From NCBI RefSeq assembly GCF_000764305.2, contig NW_025941306.1, positions 186,001 to 250,000 of the forward strand: a DNA stretch of 64,000 nt, written 5' to 3'. This stretch comes from Hyalella azteca (Eukaryota > Arthropoda > Malacostraca > Amphipoda > Hyalellidae). A program made the translations under genes and the position numbers. Positions 10,555-24,400 of the stretch are shown here, in pieces. How positions within the stretch are numbered: position 1 is the first letter of the stretch; the number at the start of each line of letters is the position of its first letter. The notes beneath the pieces were generated by a model, which worked only from the letters and a program-made list of their open reading frames with translations, searched no databases and was not told where the DNA came from.

Positions 10555-13500
10555 ATTAAAGCAGGGACACATACTAATGTAAATTCAATCGGATCAGATT
10601 CTTCCCTTGTCACTAGCACCATAACTGCCACCTTGGCCACAGCTGCTGCGCCAGCACATCCCAATTCTCCTCGACCTCACTTGAAGTAGGAGCAGCGTCG
10701 TCCTGTGTCATCTCAGGAACAAAGTTGAAAATACCATTAAGAAATTCACAGCCTGGCACCCACGTGTCTAGTGTTTCAAGACTGTACAGCCTTACGAGTA
10801 GTGGGAGTCGGTCGACGTCTCTGTCCCGCGTATATCATGAAAGTGTAATCCATTTTGAAAACACAGTACAAGCAAAGGAGCCTTGCGGCTCTAGCTGCAC
10901 CAATATCTCCTTTGTAATCAATATTCATCTGGATCATTCTATGAAATCCTATCTTGAAATTAGCATAAATGCGCTGTTTATTCTATTTAAGATAAAGTAC
11001 TTCTGGGTGCGTTGCTAAAATTCTGTATTCAGTGTTTGGAGACAGTGAGACTGCAATTCTAGGAGTAAAATCCTATTCCGAGTTACCTCGTTGATTTTGA
11101 CGTACGATTGATACCAATCTTAATATTGAAACTGGATCTACTTGGTCTGCTTTTGCAATAGCACAAGTTGATAAGCCTCGCAAACATGTGAGCTTTTAGG
11201 CTGTGATGTGAAGATGTTTATGTGCAGCACCTTCGATAACTACAAGATACCTGTTGACGATGTAGTAGGTATTCGTGTTACTTGTGATGGTTCCTCCTGT
11301 GATAATGTCGAGGATAAACTATGATTAGCAAACATGCCATTTACTCTTATTGTCGCAACCACCGTAGATTTTTAAATGCTCTTTGACAGGCTTAACGGTT
11401 TCTATTCATTGATAACTGAATTTATCATTTTTGTTACGATGTGTTAAATTTTTCCTGTCATACTAGATGTCAATCAAGTGAACATTGATTCAGGTCGAGT
11501 CACCTAAAATTGCTCAAAATTTATTAGCTTTTATCGAAACGATAACTAACCGAACTTTTGAATTTTAGTGTCTGTTGCATTGGATATCAAAACTGAATGC
11601 GTTTGAGGCTGCCCTAATAGACCCAACGCACAACGCTGGTCGGCAGCACTATTCCTATTGTTTTGTGAAACTATATCTTAATTAGGTTTTAAATAATTAA
11701 ATTGCCACTATGTCTGCAATTAATAACGATCAAATATTAGCACACCAGGGTTAAACAACAGATGTCTCGCCAAAAAGACTGTCGGTTCATTAATTTATAG
11801 CTTTTATGGGTTGGTGTGCACATACTCTGAGCATTAGCATTCATGGGGGGAGCGCCTACCTGCTTCATATATTATTGGGTACCAAACTATTGACTTAGTT
11901 CAGTGTCGGCAAACTATGCGCTATAGCATCTTAAATATTACGTTATGTTCTTTTCTCTGCTTTCCGCCTTGTTTGTAAGAAAAGCAAAGTAAACTACATC
12001 GACGGCTGACATTGACGCGTCGTTTGACTTTGGGCTTCAGCCTGTTAGCTACGTAGATGCGATCTGGGAAACGGAATTATGTGCCGAAGCCGATAATTTT
12101 TTTAATTACCAATTTTCAAGTCTTGATTAACCTACAAAATACTTCGTCTTCCATACAATTTCTGATTGGATTACATGGAATAGACAACTATTCAAATTCG
12201 GTCAACATTGAAGCCTTTGTCAAATGGATTACATTCCTATTCGGTTCTGTATTTTTCTCCGTCGTTCAATTCTTACAATATCGTTTTTTAACGCTGGACT
12301 TAACACATGTTTATAGCACTTCATGTTGGACTTGATCATCTTTCTCCATATCGATTATAAAGTTCTGTCAATCTTATCACCACTTTACGAGCCGGCACTG
12401 CAGCTGCGGCAGCTGGCCTAATTGAATTCAAATATTAAATTTGAATTCGAGTTTAACTTCTGTCAAGGCACCAAGTGAAATATGATGTGGGGAACGCGTT
12501 TCATATTAACCTTGACATTTTTTGTTTTAAGTTTAATTTAGAGTGAGGCATTAATGAATGTAAGTCTAAGTGATGGAAAAATAAAGCAGTGATGTTTCCG
12601 TGATGAGTTATATTAAATAATTTTGCACACTCACTGGGAGACTTTTTGCCAGCTCTACTCAAAATGTTGTAGATTACTCACTAGGGTAACTGGTCGATTT
12701 TTTTGTGGTTATGGAAGAGAAAATATCTCTTGCATTTGAATTTGTCATGAAAAATAAGTAAACTACAGTTGTGAAAAGGTATACGTGCATGGTGAGGCTG
12801 GTTGAGTTTGTTGGCTAGCGTTAAAATGTATCGATTATGAATCCATGTCATATTACCGGATAAGTGCAATTTTGGCTTGATTTTTAATTCCGGTCTTATA
12901 TTTCCTTTATTCATGCGGTAGTCAGTATTCAGCATCTGTTTGCACGTACATGAATGACTAATGTATCAATCAATATATAATACTTTTGAACCCTTTATTT
13001 AAAATCCCTCGCAAGCATTCAGATAGTTGCCGAAAGTTCTTACATCAATGGTAATTGCATTTAGATTTTTACCCCGATACTCTTAACTTATTCCGACCTA
13101 TCAAATTTAAGGGCTCTTTGCCTTCTTTTTCTGTCACTGCATGTATGAGTGTATTGCGATGATTCTTTACAGGAAAATATATCATTTGAATCCCGGGATG
13201 AAATCGCTGTCTAGAAAGCAATTTTGTACATTCTTTATACATGTGAATCGTTCGATGACTTGCAATGTAATCGTCGCCCCATAGCCGATGAAGAGGTTTA
13301 TCTACTTCAGTATTTCACCTCTTGATGTTGGATAGAATAACTCTTATACAGTATGTTGCTGAAATCGCTAGTCGGCCAGTAATTTCAAAGCAAAGTAAAC
13401 GCCGACCAAACTCACTATGTCTGCATTGAGAACGTTCCGGAGAACAGCACCTTCATCACTTCAAATAATTTTAAGCAAGTAATATAAATAACGTAAGCTA

Positions 13501-13690
13501 AATTTGGGCGAAAATAAAATTACCGAAATAACGAAAGAACTGATCAACGAACGTAAACATCAATCTAACATCAATTTATAGCGGATAAGAACTGTTTGCC
13601 TTTTTAAGGCAGAGTCCCCGATTGAAAATATGCCATGATTCTAAAATTCTTAAATCTGAGGCACGAGAGGTGGGGCCGAAAATATAAAAT
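10555..13690. other. 3' flank of the zinc-finger gene
   Basis: No supported exon was seen. The first part is probably 3' UTR. The first canonical AATAAA I see after the stop is at 12580. There is an AT-rich palindrome around GAATTCAAATATTAAATTTGAATTC-like sequence at about 12424-12449. Short ORFs here have no recognisable domain. Confidence 0.5.
12580..12585 (+). promoter_or_regulatory. candidate polyadenylation signal
   Basis: AATAAA about 2.0 kb after the zinc-finger stop codon, the first canonical hexamer found on this strand downstream. ATTAAA at 10555 is an alternative but lies immediately after the stop. There is no transcript evidence, so this is a guess from motif alone. Confidence 0.25.
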
Positions 13691-13699
13691 GTATAGGTT

Positions 13700-14066
13700 C
13701 CCAAGAGCCTGGTCGCTCTGAATTCCATCAAGTCATGTGGACCAGACGGCTTCTACTCTAGATTGTTAAATTAATTAGCCAGCCCTTTGACAGGGTTTCC
13801 TGGCCAGCAGTCCTTTGACAGGGTTCTTCAATGAAACCTTGAACAAAGAAGCTCAAGTGACACCGTTGTTCAAAAAAGGCGACAAGAGTAGCCCCGGTAA
13901 CTATCGCCCTGTCAGTCTGACTAGTGTTATTTGAAAGGTAATGGAATCTGTTGAGGGACAGGATTATCGATCACTTGACCGTTGACCATCTCTTATCAGA
14001 CTATCAACATGGCTTTATTTCCGGTATATCCTGCACCACTAACCTCTACCTAGTCCATATTGAAGT
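13700..14066 (+). mobile_element. non-LTR retrotransposon reverse-transcriptase fragment
   Basis: Plus-strand translation gives pieces of a jockey/CR1-type reverse transcriptase: K-S-C-G-P-D-G-F near 13730, then P-L-F-K-K-G-D-K-S-S-P-G-N-Y-R-P-V-S-L at about 13865-13920, and H-G-F-I-S-G-I-S-C-T-T-N-L at about 14010-14050. These are the fingers and palm-entry motifs of that family. In-frame stops, a frameshift and a small duplicated segment (CCTTTGACAGGGTT) show it is dead. No catalytic Y/F-A-D-D segment is present, so it is truncated. Confidence 0.8.
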
Positions 14067-15133
14067 CTTTGGGAATAGAGGGAAATGTACTCCAATGGAT
14101 CAGAGTTTTTTCTAGATAGATAATAAATAATAATAATAACAATGAAAGCGATAAGTGATGAATAATGCAACGATAAAAATAATAATATTAATGCAAACGA
14201 TAGGTGATAAAAAAAATGACTTCAGTTTTCAGAGGTTAAACCTAGTGATGTCGGCTACAGAACTTGTTGTTATGAATGGAGTTGCTATTGTTCGCTGGAG
14301 CAACAGGTGTTATTTTCTACCGTGTGTTCCAAGAAATGTTGAGCGTAGTGAGATAATCGAAAAGTTACTCTATTAGTTATTTCTTCTCAGTAAATTTGAG
14401 TTGTGGGCAAAGCTGATATGATCCTTGAACTTTTACTGCCGTGATATATAGTTATATTAAATCCTGAAAACTGAATGAACTCCCGGCACCTGACTTTACG
14501 AAGACGTTACTCGTTGGCAGAAAAGTGACAAGACTTCAGTCGTACTCGCAGATGTAATCAAGTCACGAATCGCGATTACCGCGTAGGTCAAAATCATGTA
14601 GGCTACCTACAAACATCCGAGTGTTTACATCGTGATGAAAATCGGTGCAATTCTCTCTTCTAAAAGATATCCAGGTTTTCAGATGGTATACAAGCATAAA
14701 CAGGTGGGAATTAAACTGGGAGTTTGTCTTTCTGAAACAAATTTTTTAAAGCCATTTTATATCCATATGGTCATGAAAACATGCTTGAATTGACTTGATG
14801 AAAAATATTTTTAAAGTAAATTAAGCAGCAACATACAAATTATTATTGCCTCCTCCCTCGGCCCTCCTACTGTCCTACAATTGGTGCCGCGGCAGTCTCT
14901 ACTCTCAGTCTCTTCTATTCTGTCGTTTCTGATTCTTCACTCCTCTGAAATCCTCTGGAATCTTCACTCCTTTGTAGGATCCTCTAAAATGTGGAAAATT
15001 TTTTGAATATTGATGATTTGGCCATTTGGGTCAGTGAAATTTAGGATACCTATTATTTATAGGTAATAGGCTGACCTGCCTGACCATAGTGGCAAACCAG
15101 AAATAGGCCCTATATTAGAATCAATTAATTAAT
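14067..15133. other. non-coding stretch
   Basis: AT-rich. Nothing identified beyond short low-complexity AT and CT runs, such as a CT-rich patch near 14880-14980. No exon supported. Confidence 0.45.
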
Positions 15134-15905
15134 TACTTTAGATTAAGTGCATCCAAAAAAGGGTGTTATTTATTTTTAGTTATATGTTTTTTGGGGTGTA
15201 GATTAAGAATCTGAAATCCATTTTTGGTGGTCAGCATCGGAAATTTTTAATGGAACCTATTCCTAACTGGACCTAACCTGCAAGGTTTTTGTTGATTGGC
15301 TAGGTTTTTTCTATGTTTGGAGTCCGTCCAGCGGCCGGAAAACCTAGCCAATAGGTTTTTTATGTTTGGAGTCCATCCGGCAGCCGGAAAAACCTAGCCA
15401 ATCAACGAAAACCTCGCAGGTTACTGAGGTTAGGTCCAGTTAGGAACAGGTTCCATTAAAAATTTCCGATGCCAACCGCCAAAAACGGATTTCAGATTCT
15501 TGATCTACACCTCAAAACATAGTGGCAAAGCAGAGAGTTTTTTAGACTCTGTCTCAAGTTCATTTTTGAGTCCTATAAGTAGACCAGTAAAGTATCATGG
15601 ATACCAGAATTATCATACTTAAGAAATTGGTTAAAATCTTGAGTAAATGAGGAAATTAAAAATGAACTGATTCTAAAAAATCTCTTGTTTGTCACTATGC
15701 CTCAAAAAACATAATTAAAAAAAAAACCCTTTATTTGGATGCACTTAATCTAAAGTATTACCATTTTTAATTTTCTTGTTTACTTGAGATTTCAAGTTTT
15801 CAACCAATATCATATGTATGATAATGCTGGTAGCTTGGTATCTATGATACTTAAGTAGTGCTAGTCTACTTATAGAACTCGAAATTGAACCTAAGGGCAA
15901 CAAAG
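15134..15905. repeat. nested fold-back (inverted repeat) element
   Basis: The outer arm at 15134-15192 (TTTAGATTAAGTGCATCCAA) is inverted at about 15695-15760. The inner arm at 15193-15300 (GTGTAGATTAAGAATCTGAA) is inverted at about 15405-15525. The centre (15301-15404) holds two direct copies of a block of about 52 bp containing TTTGGAGTCC and CCGGAAAACCTAGCCAAT. A third segment, 15531-15690, is inverted again at 15770-15905. The whole resembles a MITE/fold-back element inserted into or rearranged with itself. No ORF. Confidence 0.75.
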
Positions 15906-18835
15906 AATTCTCTATTTGCTCTATAGCTGGGATTTTAAATGATTATGTTTATGTACCTACACCTATGAATTATCAATAATCTATCAGTAATCAGTATCAT
16001 ATTGCCAGGGTGCAGAGGGTGCATTGTGCAAGACTGCAAGCACTAAGTAGCAATGCCAACTGCCTACTGCCAAGATATGGATTTTTAGCCCAAAGCGTCA
16101 CCAGCCATTTTCAGGATGCGTTGCCTGGTAATTTTTAATATGCAACTGATTTCTTTACAAGCTTCACTGCATCCTGATCAATCCGGTGCACTGGAAACCT
16201 TACTGTGTGTGCTTGTGGTCTTTCAGATTTGATAATTTCTAAAATCCAAATCTAATTTCTAAAATCCAAATCTCTTAATTAGCGAAGAATCCGGGATTGA
16301 CTTGATATTGTAGCAAACTTTGCTAAAATAGCAGTAAAAGTTTTATGTTGATATTGCAGTTATGAATAGCTGCAATAGCATTCTAATGTAGAAATTTGCT
16401 ACAGATATGAGATATATACAGTACATTTTTTTGATAGATTCTGTTGATAGATGAGACTTTAGTTGATGTTTACTTTTTATTTCCTGATCTACTCCAATAT
16501 TTTATCTAATATCTTATATGCAAGAGTGCTAATATCCACAATACTTCATGGTTCTACTCATAAGAATCAGAATAGAAGTGCAACTACTTAGTCTCTTCTT
16601 TGCCTTCATGCACTCTAGTGTCACAATATCTACATTCTGAGGCAGAGCCATAAATTCATAGATTCTCAGCTGTAAATTTATTTTCCTTGTCATGGGAAGC
16701 CATTTTTTGAACTGCAAAGCCCCTTGCCAAGCTATGATTACATACATATAACACCAAGTCTCTTATTTTAAATTTAAAATAGCAACAACAATAATTTTCT
16801 CCTCTTTTGATGTAATTTTGCATGTGATCACATCATTCACATGTATTTCTATATTTTTGTGAGAGAAAAGCACAGTTTTATTGTAGTCTGAAATGAGCAC
16901 AACTACAAGAGTGTCAATGAAATTTTTCAGGTGCTGTCATTTTGCTGCATATTTTGGCATGAGCACAGTTCTGCACCCCAGCCACAAACTTGTTTGCTGT
17001 GACACATCCACATACTAGGCTAAATCATTAATTTTTCTTTAAGAATTACAAGTTGGAACATTTTTCTTCACTTTTGATGCAACTTTGCTTGTGAAAATGT
17101 ATTTTTTACTTTTCTGTCAAATAAAAAGCAGAGTTTTGTTGGTGTCTGGCTTGACAATGCCAAGGAGGTTGCCAACAAATCATTTTTGCTGCAGTCACAG
17201 TGGAGGATTGGCAAAAAAGTGTTACTGAACCACAGACATTCACCAAGTTCATAGAATGACCAATTGGCTAGCCACAATATTTTCTTTAAACCAAATTAAA
17301 GTACTAAGGAAAAATGAAATGCTGATTTTGGTGTGATAAAAGATGTGACTTTGGAGCTGCTTTACTCACAGTTTGGGTAGATATAGCAGCTGCATGCATG
17401 CATGTGGGTGCAAATAAATGTGAGGAGAGCAAATATATATATGGAGCTAGAATACTATCCTTGAAATCACAGTACATGAATGTTTCTTATTATGACTTAT
17501 ATGCTTCACATGGTGACACAACCATTGAAATAAGGAAGACTGAATTCCAGATGTACATTTGTTCAGAAGGGGTCAACAAGAAGCATCAATAAGGTGTTAA
17601 TAAATTATTAATTTTATGTTCAGGAAAAAAATATAAAAACAATCTGTGTTTACCTCTAGAAATCTTGGTAAAATTGATAGTAAAAGAAAATGTACGGTAT
17701 ATATGAATGAAATTCATTTTTTTACATGACTGGCTGATGCACCAAATCTCCAATCAATAATTATATTCCTCGTTTACTAGTATTACATTCATGCATCATC
17801 TGTATTCACAAAAAATCTCTTATCATTAATTGTTAATATTATAATATTGAGTTCTACTTTAGTTACTTATAAGTTGTATCAAGGAATTTTTTCCTATTGC
17901 ATATTTCTTTCACAACTAAGCACAACTTGGCATTGCCACAATTATGGATTTGCTTGAGAATGTACTAGCAAATTCCCATAGTAAAAGAGTTTGTACTAGT
18001 GAAGGCCGTAAATTTTTAAACATTCAAGGTGGTCTCAGACATTTGGAAGTTGTATGTACTGCTTTTGGCTCTGGGCTTTGTTTAATATCAAACCATTCAT
18101 GTATTTTAGTCATTTTATTCTTTTAGTACAGTACGGTATGGTACATCACATATATACAAATATATTCTTCTAGTTTCTAACAAATATATTTAACAAACAC
18201 TGTTGAATAAACTTGAAATTAATATTAAAGGTTATTACAGAATCTGAAAATTTAATTTACAATTTTTGATAGGGTCAGAACATCAACTTGAAAGACAAAT
18301 GACCAGTGCCATATTTCCTAGTCTTACTTGAAACTGTAGGTATGACTAGGCAATAGGTACCTATGGCGCCTAGCTTGCCTCTCCACATGACCCATGGGAG
18401 CAGAGAAGCAAGGTGACATGGGCGAGTGTGGGATCGTCCGGTGGAAGCAGAAGCATTTTGGGACAACCTTTCCACTTTTGCCCATCTACCTATCTTGTAT
18501 TCAGCCTTTTTCTTAACCTTCTTAACAACTTTAATTGATTTATTGTTACGAAAAGGCAAATTTTATCTTGCCTTTTAACCAATGGCAGATATGACTTTGG
18601 TACATGTTTTCTCATTGCTTATATTTCAGGCTTTGTGGTGTTGCTGGTTAATTTTAGAGTTCCTATTGGTTCAATATTCTAAATTAACTTGATTGTTCAA
18701 TTTTCAATAGGATACAAAAGTTTGTCACCCCTGAAATAATATTGGAATTAGGTTTACTTTTCTTGTTGATATTAAATGCTTGAAATTAAATTAGATAGTC
18801 TAATGTAACCACTAGATGCTATCACTGGCAAAGAA
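15906..18835. other. non-coding stretch
   Basis: AT-rich with many TG/CA-rich unique words. Includes a small direct duplication, CTAAAATCCAAATCT, at about 16240-16275 and a palindrome TATTTTAAATTTAAAATA at 16762-16780. Short ORFs (16.5-18.5 kb) show no recognisable protein domain. It may be an upstream intron of the kinase gene. Confidence 0.45.
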
Positions 18836-19047
18836 TTGTAAAGACTTGTGTTTCTGATCAATTTCTAGTTAAGGTATTTCTTGGAAAAATATATACATGT
18901 GGAATCAGTCATAACTTTTTATAAAAATAGTGAAGGTAAATTGGTTGTAAAGACTTGTGTTTCTGATCAATTTCTAGTTAAGGTATTTCTTGGAAAAATA
19001 GTGGAATCAGTTATAACTTTTTTATAAAAATATTGAAGGTAAATTGG
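18836..19047. repeat. 109-bp tandem duplication
   Basis: The segment starting TTGTAAAGACTTGTGTTTCT at 18836 is repeated at 18945 with a few indels (one copy lacks TATATACATGT). Both copies end with AGGTAAATTGG. Recent local duplication, no coding content. Confidence 0.85.
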
Positions 19048-20106
19048 AATGGCAATCAGTCAAATCTTTTAGAGTTTGAATGTCCTAAGAGGAAATTTAA
19101 ACTTTGATTGTTGAGACATTGAAAGTTTGACAAAATAGTAGAATAAGTGGTTATTATGAGCTAGAGACTGTCCTGAATTAGTGTGTACATTTTAACCCAT
19201 TAATGCCGAGAATTATTTTTTGAATTTTTTTTTTGTTTCCGGTGAAAATATTATCACTTGTGACAGTAAAAAATAAAAATGTGCTGAAGTATTTGTTTTT
19301 CGTTTTATGTGAAAAATTATAGCTTAATCCCTTTTGAACTGGGCTAAATATTTCATGATCTTGATGACTTTAGAAACATTATATCACGTAATACCATTTA
19401 CGACATTAAAGGTACTCACTTAATCAATAAAATTCTGTATCTAACTCATAAATAATATATTTTTAGAACAAATTACTCACCTTTCTCTACTATGATATCA
19501 AACCATCCTGTCTGACCCTGGATCTTATAATCAGTTCAGTTAACAGTAGAACCAAACATTGCCAGAACATGTACAAGATGTGTATCAAACCTATGCATCC
19601 ACTTGTATATTTATTTGATCATACAATTTCATTATTAATCCATTTTCCTGCTGGTTCCAAATAGAACCACTTGGCATTAATGGAATAATGTACATTTTGA
19701 TTTATTCTTTAGTGTATCATGTATCTGGATTCGGCTTAGAAGTGTCTCTAGGATAGAGAGAATTGCCCTAAGGGAAATATGATAATTTTATTGAGAAACC
19801 TTTAAAAACCTTCCATTTATTTGATTCTTTCTTTGAAGCATGCAGAGCATTTATTAGAGATTATGATGTGAGCTATATAAATGTAGACAAATGTGTGATG
19901 TGTACTGTTGGCGACAAGTAGCAGTCAGAACTCATAGTTAGATCCTTACGAATTCTGGATTTTTACCAGTGCAAATATCTAATGCTGGAATACTTAACTG
20001 AAACTTAGGCTGCTTCATAGGCTATTGTGGTAATTTTGTGACCAATTAAATTTTACAAATGCGTTAATTTTGCCCTGTAATAAAACTGTTATTTTCTTCC
20101 TACCAG
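19048..20106. other. intron or 5' region before the kinase exon
   Basis: AT-rich and without a supported exon. It ends with a strong pyrimidine tract and acceptor (TTATTTTCTTCCTACCAG, ending 20106). The following exon is therefore not the first exon of its transcript, and a 5' exon remains unplaced. Confidence 0.5.
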
Positions 20107-21437
20107 ATGTGATGAGCGGAAGTATCGGAAGTAATGCCATGCCTGGGAATGGCCTGGTTTCACTGCCGTCTCAGTCTCACATGAACCAAGCTCTAACTGA
20201 CGCTTCGTTCATGCATGACAGTGGTCTCGGAGGCAGCTTTGTGAGCAGTACAAGTAGTAGCAGTCGGGGCAGCTATGGTGGTAGTAGTCTGAGCGACCGA
20301 GCAAGTGTGAGTAGCAGCTCACAAAGCGGTGGTAGTGGAGGCATTGGTAATTTGGGGATACCACATCTGCCGGTGAGCGCCACTTCTACTGGATATAATC
20401 CAGGGTTTTACTATAGTGAAGGTGGCGCGTACAGAGGACCTAATTCACCTGGATCTGTGAACCACGTAGCTTCACTAGTGAGCAAACCAACGTTTGGGAT
20501 CTCCAATAACATCGGAGAAGCGTCAATTCCGGGACTCGGTATTCCTGTGCCCAGTTCTCCCCATCATGCTGCCCATAACAACGCTGGAAACTCCAGGATG
20601 TACGACGCCAGCGTCCCCATGTCCAATAATATGTGTGGTCGGGACGTTTGTCCCGATCTTCTCCTCAGAAGTCCTAGCGTAGACCACATGCGTCGAGATT
20701 TTCCCCACAGCCGAAGTGGTAGCATTGATGCCAATCGAAATGATTATCCGCATCACAGGAGTGGCAGCATCGACACTAGTAGAAATGATATGCAGCATCT
20801 AAGATGCGGTAGCATAGACACGACTAGAAATGACTTGCAGCATCTAAGGAGTGGCAGCATAGATACGACTAGAAACGACTTGCAGCATCTTAGGGGTGGC
20901 AGCATAGAGACGACTAGAAACGACTTGCATCATGCAAGGAGTGGCAGCATCGACGCGACTAGGAACGACTTCCTGCACAACAGGAACGGCAGTATAGACG
21001 CCACTCGCAACAGCGTGCCGCACTTACGCGGCGGAAGTAACATGGATCCTAACAACATGAGAGGCGAATACCCGCACCCTCGCAGCGGCAGCATCGACAG
21101 CACATACAGAAGCAACTATCACCTGAGAACTGACAGCGCTGATGCTATGGGAAGACCCACAGACTTCAGGAGAAGCGGCAGCATTGATGCTCCTGCTGGT
21201 AGGAATGACCACCTTTGCCGTAGGACATCGGATAGTGTCATCAGCGAAGACCAGCCCAGGTCCTATGGGGTTGTGGCATCGGCTGAGGGCGGAGGAGACA
21301 CTTCGGATGAAGTCCTGAGGGAGTCGTTCATGGTGAAGCGGTCACAGAACAGAAGTCGCTTCGGACCCACCAACTGGCGGGAGCGGTGGTTCGTTTTGAC
21401 GGCTGCGCACATCATCTATTACGACGGCGACCGACAG
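20107..21437 (+). CDS. Btk29A: Btk-like gene, exon with RSGSID repeats and PH start
   Basis: Acceptor CTACCAG at 20100-20106, donor CGACAG|GTCAGC, exit phase 0. The first Met in the exon is at 20112 and gives 442 codons. Residues about 40-90 are Gly/Ser-rich. Residues about 195-360 are a 15-residue tandem repeat (separate entry). Residues 400-442 are the first two PH strands: S-F-M-V-K-R-S-Q-N, then R-F-G-P-T-N-W-R-E-R-W-F-V-L-T, with the basic residues that contact inositol phosphates in Btk. If an upstream exon supplies one base, the frame could begin further 5'. Confidence 0.85.
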
Positions 21438-24400
21438 GTCAGCAGTGCAACTCATTGTGTATCTCGGTAAATAATTATATACGTATATTAGATGGAGATG
21501 TCCTTAGCGATTTTATTCATACTGATTTTAATTACGTATGTTTCATTTTGATTTATAATTTTAAACTTTGAAGGTCACTGAAATAATGCTAATTCGTCTT
21601 TTTATTATATCTAGCGACACTTCTAAATGAAAAAGTTGTCGATTTCTATAAAGGTTACTGTCAAGTGAACTACACAGCATCGACTGGCGCTCTTCATGTC
21701 AAATTTACCATTTTATTCAATTCATGTACTATAAGTATCATTGTGCGCTCAATATCAGCCGGTAATACGTTATTGTTATTATTTCTACTCTATAAGTTCG
21801 AAGTCTGAGCGACAAACCCAGAAATTCACCCATGATTGAAATTGAGGTAACATCATTGATACATCACCTTGACCTTTTCATCCCTTTTGTTGTGCTGAAC
21901 CGGCGCTTGAAATGCAAATGTTGTAAAATCACAATCTTTGTTTCAATCAGGACTAACTATTCGCATTATATAACGTATTTATGCTATATTTTACACCCTA
22001 AGCAGCCGTCAGTGCCGGTGTTGCACTTGCATCATGTCTCTTATTCTCTTTTGTTTCTCGCGCGCTTGCCATCACTCTTGAGCTCGCAAGAGCCCTCAAG
22101 TGCCCGTCCACTTCCCTCATAATGTCCCCTTTATACTTCTTACCTGCTACATTTTTGTGCTTCTTTGCTTGGTTTTGTGACTTGGTTATTGTATTGATGT
22201 CGCTAAAGCTTACATGAATAGGCAGATGAAAGCATTTGTCTGGTGCGTTGACTTGCGTATACTCACGATCATATTTTTTCAAAAAGTTAATAGCAAAAGG
22301 TGCCACACTAGCCAATGTATCTTTGTCTTGCTGCAACATATTACAGTTTGAATTGCGATGCCTCGGTGCTTTGTCTTTGGATTCTAATCGCGTTTGATTG
22401 TGGTGGTCAAATAATCGGTGCAAGGGAGAAAAAGTGAATAAATTGAAATCAATAATTATAATGATAGTAAATAGACTGTGGAATAAATTAGCTCTCGGTA
22501 ATTACTACCTATTTTTTAAAATACATCGACAATGATTTGTGCTTATACCATATACAGTGCATAATTGGTAACCTTTTGCAAGAGCAAGTACATCTAAAAT
22601 TTATCATTCTTTCTAGTACTAGCATAATGATTTCTTATTTCCTCGTTCTTTATGTTCGCTCAGTAACAAAGTAAAAATATTTAAATGTATAATATTCTGG
22701 AGGTAATATTAATCAAACAAAAGCTGGAGAGGCAGTGCGGCGTGGCGCGGTCACATCAACTGTTGCTTGCGGTGCATGCGGGCGCTGACAGTTAGCGTCC
22801 CGCCCTCTGCTGGAGGCCTGTGTTGTCTTCACTCAATTATATTGTGATCGGCACGCAAGTGTTTCCATTCATGATTGTGACTCGCTTTTGAAATATGTTC
22901 AACGTGTCAATGTTAGTTCTAGTCGAATCTTCTGAATAATAGTCGATGCAAAGGAAGCTTTTCAAGATCTGATATTGTTTCTTTTCAATTTTCTTCTAAT
23001 ATATTATTCGTTTAGTCCTCGTCGTCCTTGATCTAACAAGGTTACGTCGAGGAATTATTTGAAGTGAAGCGTACGCCCCATCACTGCATGTGCCTCTCTG
23101 TACGCCGCATCCCTCAGTATCGACTGCGCCTTGGCCGAGTGAGCACCGCGGTGTCTTACGCAGCGCAAACCTTGCCATAAATTGCACCGACTTGTCAGTA
23201 ATGAACAGCTCTCGTAGTGCTACTCTGGTTTAGCAATTCATTCAGCTTGTACATCCTCTGAACCCATACTATAAACGTAGTCCACGAACAAGGTGCGTAT
23301 TAAGCTAGCGGCTTGACTGTATCGAAATTGTTGTGAGGGCTTGAGATCGAGGGCTGGTTTTCGGCAACACATCCTGCGTATGTTGGGTCCCGCCGTGTCA
23401 TATCGAGGTTTTACTTCCATGCGAATAATCAATTTGGAGCATCTTTCTTTCTCTTATCTTTAAAGATGGGGAAAGATGGTTGTATGAGGATCTTGTGTGA
23501 AAGGCTGTTGTGCCTAGTTGGTGCTGTCTTTGATTCGCTCTGCTTAAAATTCCTTGTATGACCGAACATACATTTCAACGAGTTCGTATGACGGGAATAA
23601 GATGTGATTTTCTGATTTGGAATTGGTCTCTAAATTTGTCATGTATATATTGAAGTATATATTGAAGTATTGCGGTGCTCGTTTAAAAAAAATTTACAAT
23701 TTCTCTCTTTAAAGTAAGTATTCCGACTTGATGTTCCAATAGAGTTTGAGCAATAGGTACTAGTTGTTTGCGATAGTCGAGGTATTAATAATTTCAAGTT
23801 ACTAATGATACCAAAATTTGCCAAAGTTGCTTACCGCAGCAATTGCGCGCGGCGCACGACGTCGCTGATATTACGACGCCTTCAGAACTCCCGACGTGGA
23901 TCGTAAGCTCACAGATAATGTGACTGCGATTTTAACGCCTGTCATTGGCAAGTTCTGTTCCAATCCTAAACAGCGGCTGGCTGATGGGCCTGAGAATTCA
24001 TGTGGAAAAGCTAGCCCCTACCGCTGGTCAAGTAACCCTGATGTTGTAGGTAACATTGCCCTCGTGGAATGTTTCAATCTCTACTGCAGTGCGCTGACTC
24101 TAAGGCGGAACTTAGGACCCATGTAATGATAGCGTCAAACAATTTTTTTAAGCCAAATATTAAGTTGATAATTCTATTAGGCTTGCAGTGCTAATAATTG
24201 AATTTTCGGTGTAGAATCCGTGGAGTATTATTTTACACGGGTGAATTGGGCATCTCTTTATCGCAGCTTTAATAGTTTTAGCTACAAACCGCCTTGGAAT
24301 CATGTGCGAAGGGCTTGCTGTAGCCGCTCCATTGTATGTTGACTTCGAAATAACTTGTAAAATTACTCAGACGAACGTCATTACCTGCTGACATCGCCTA

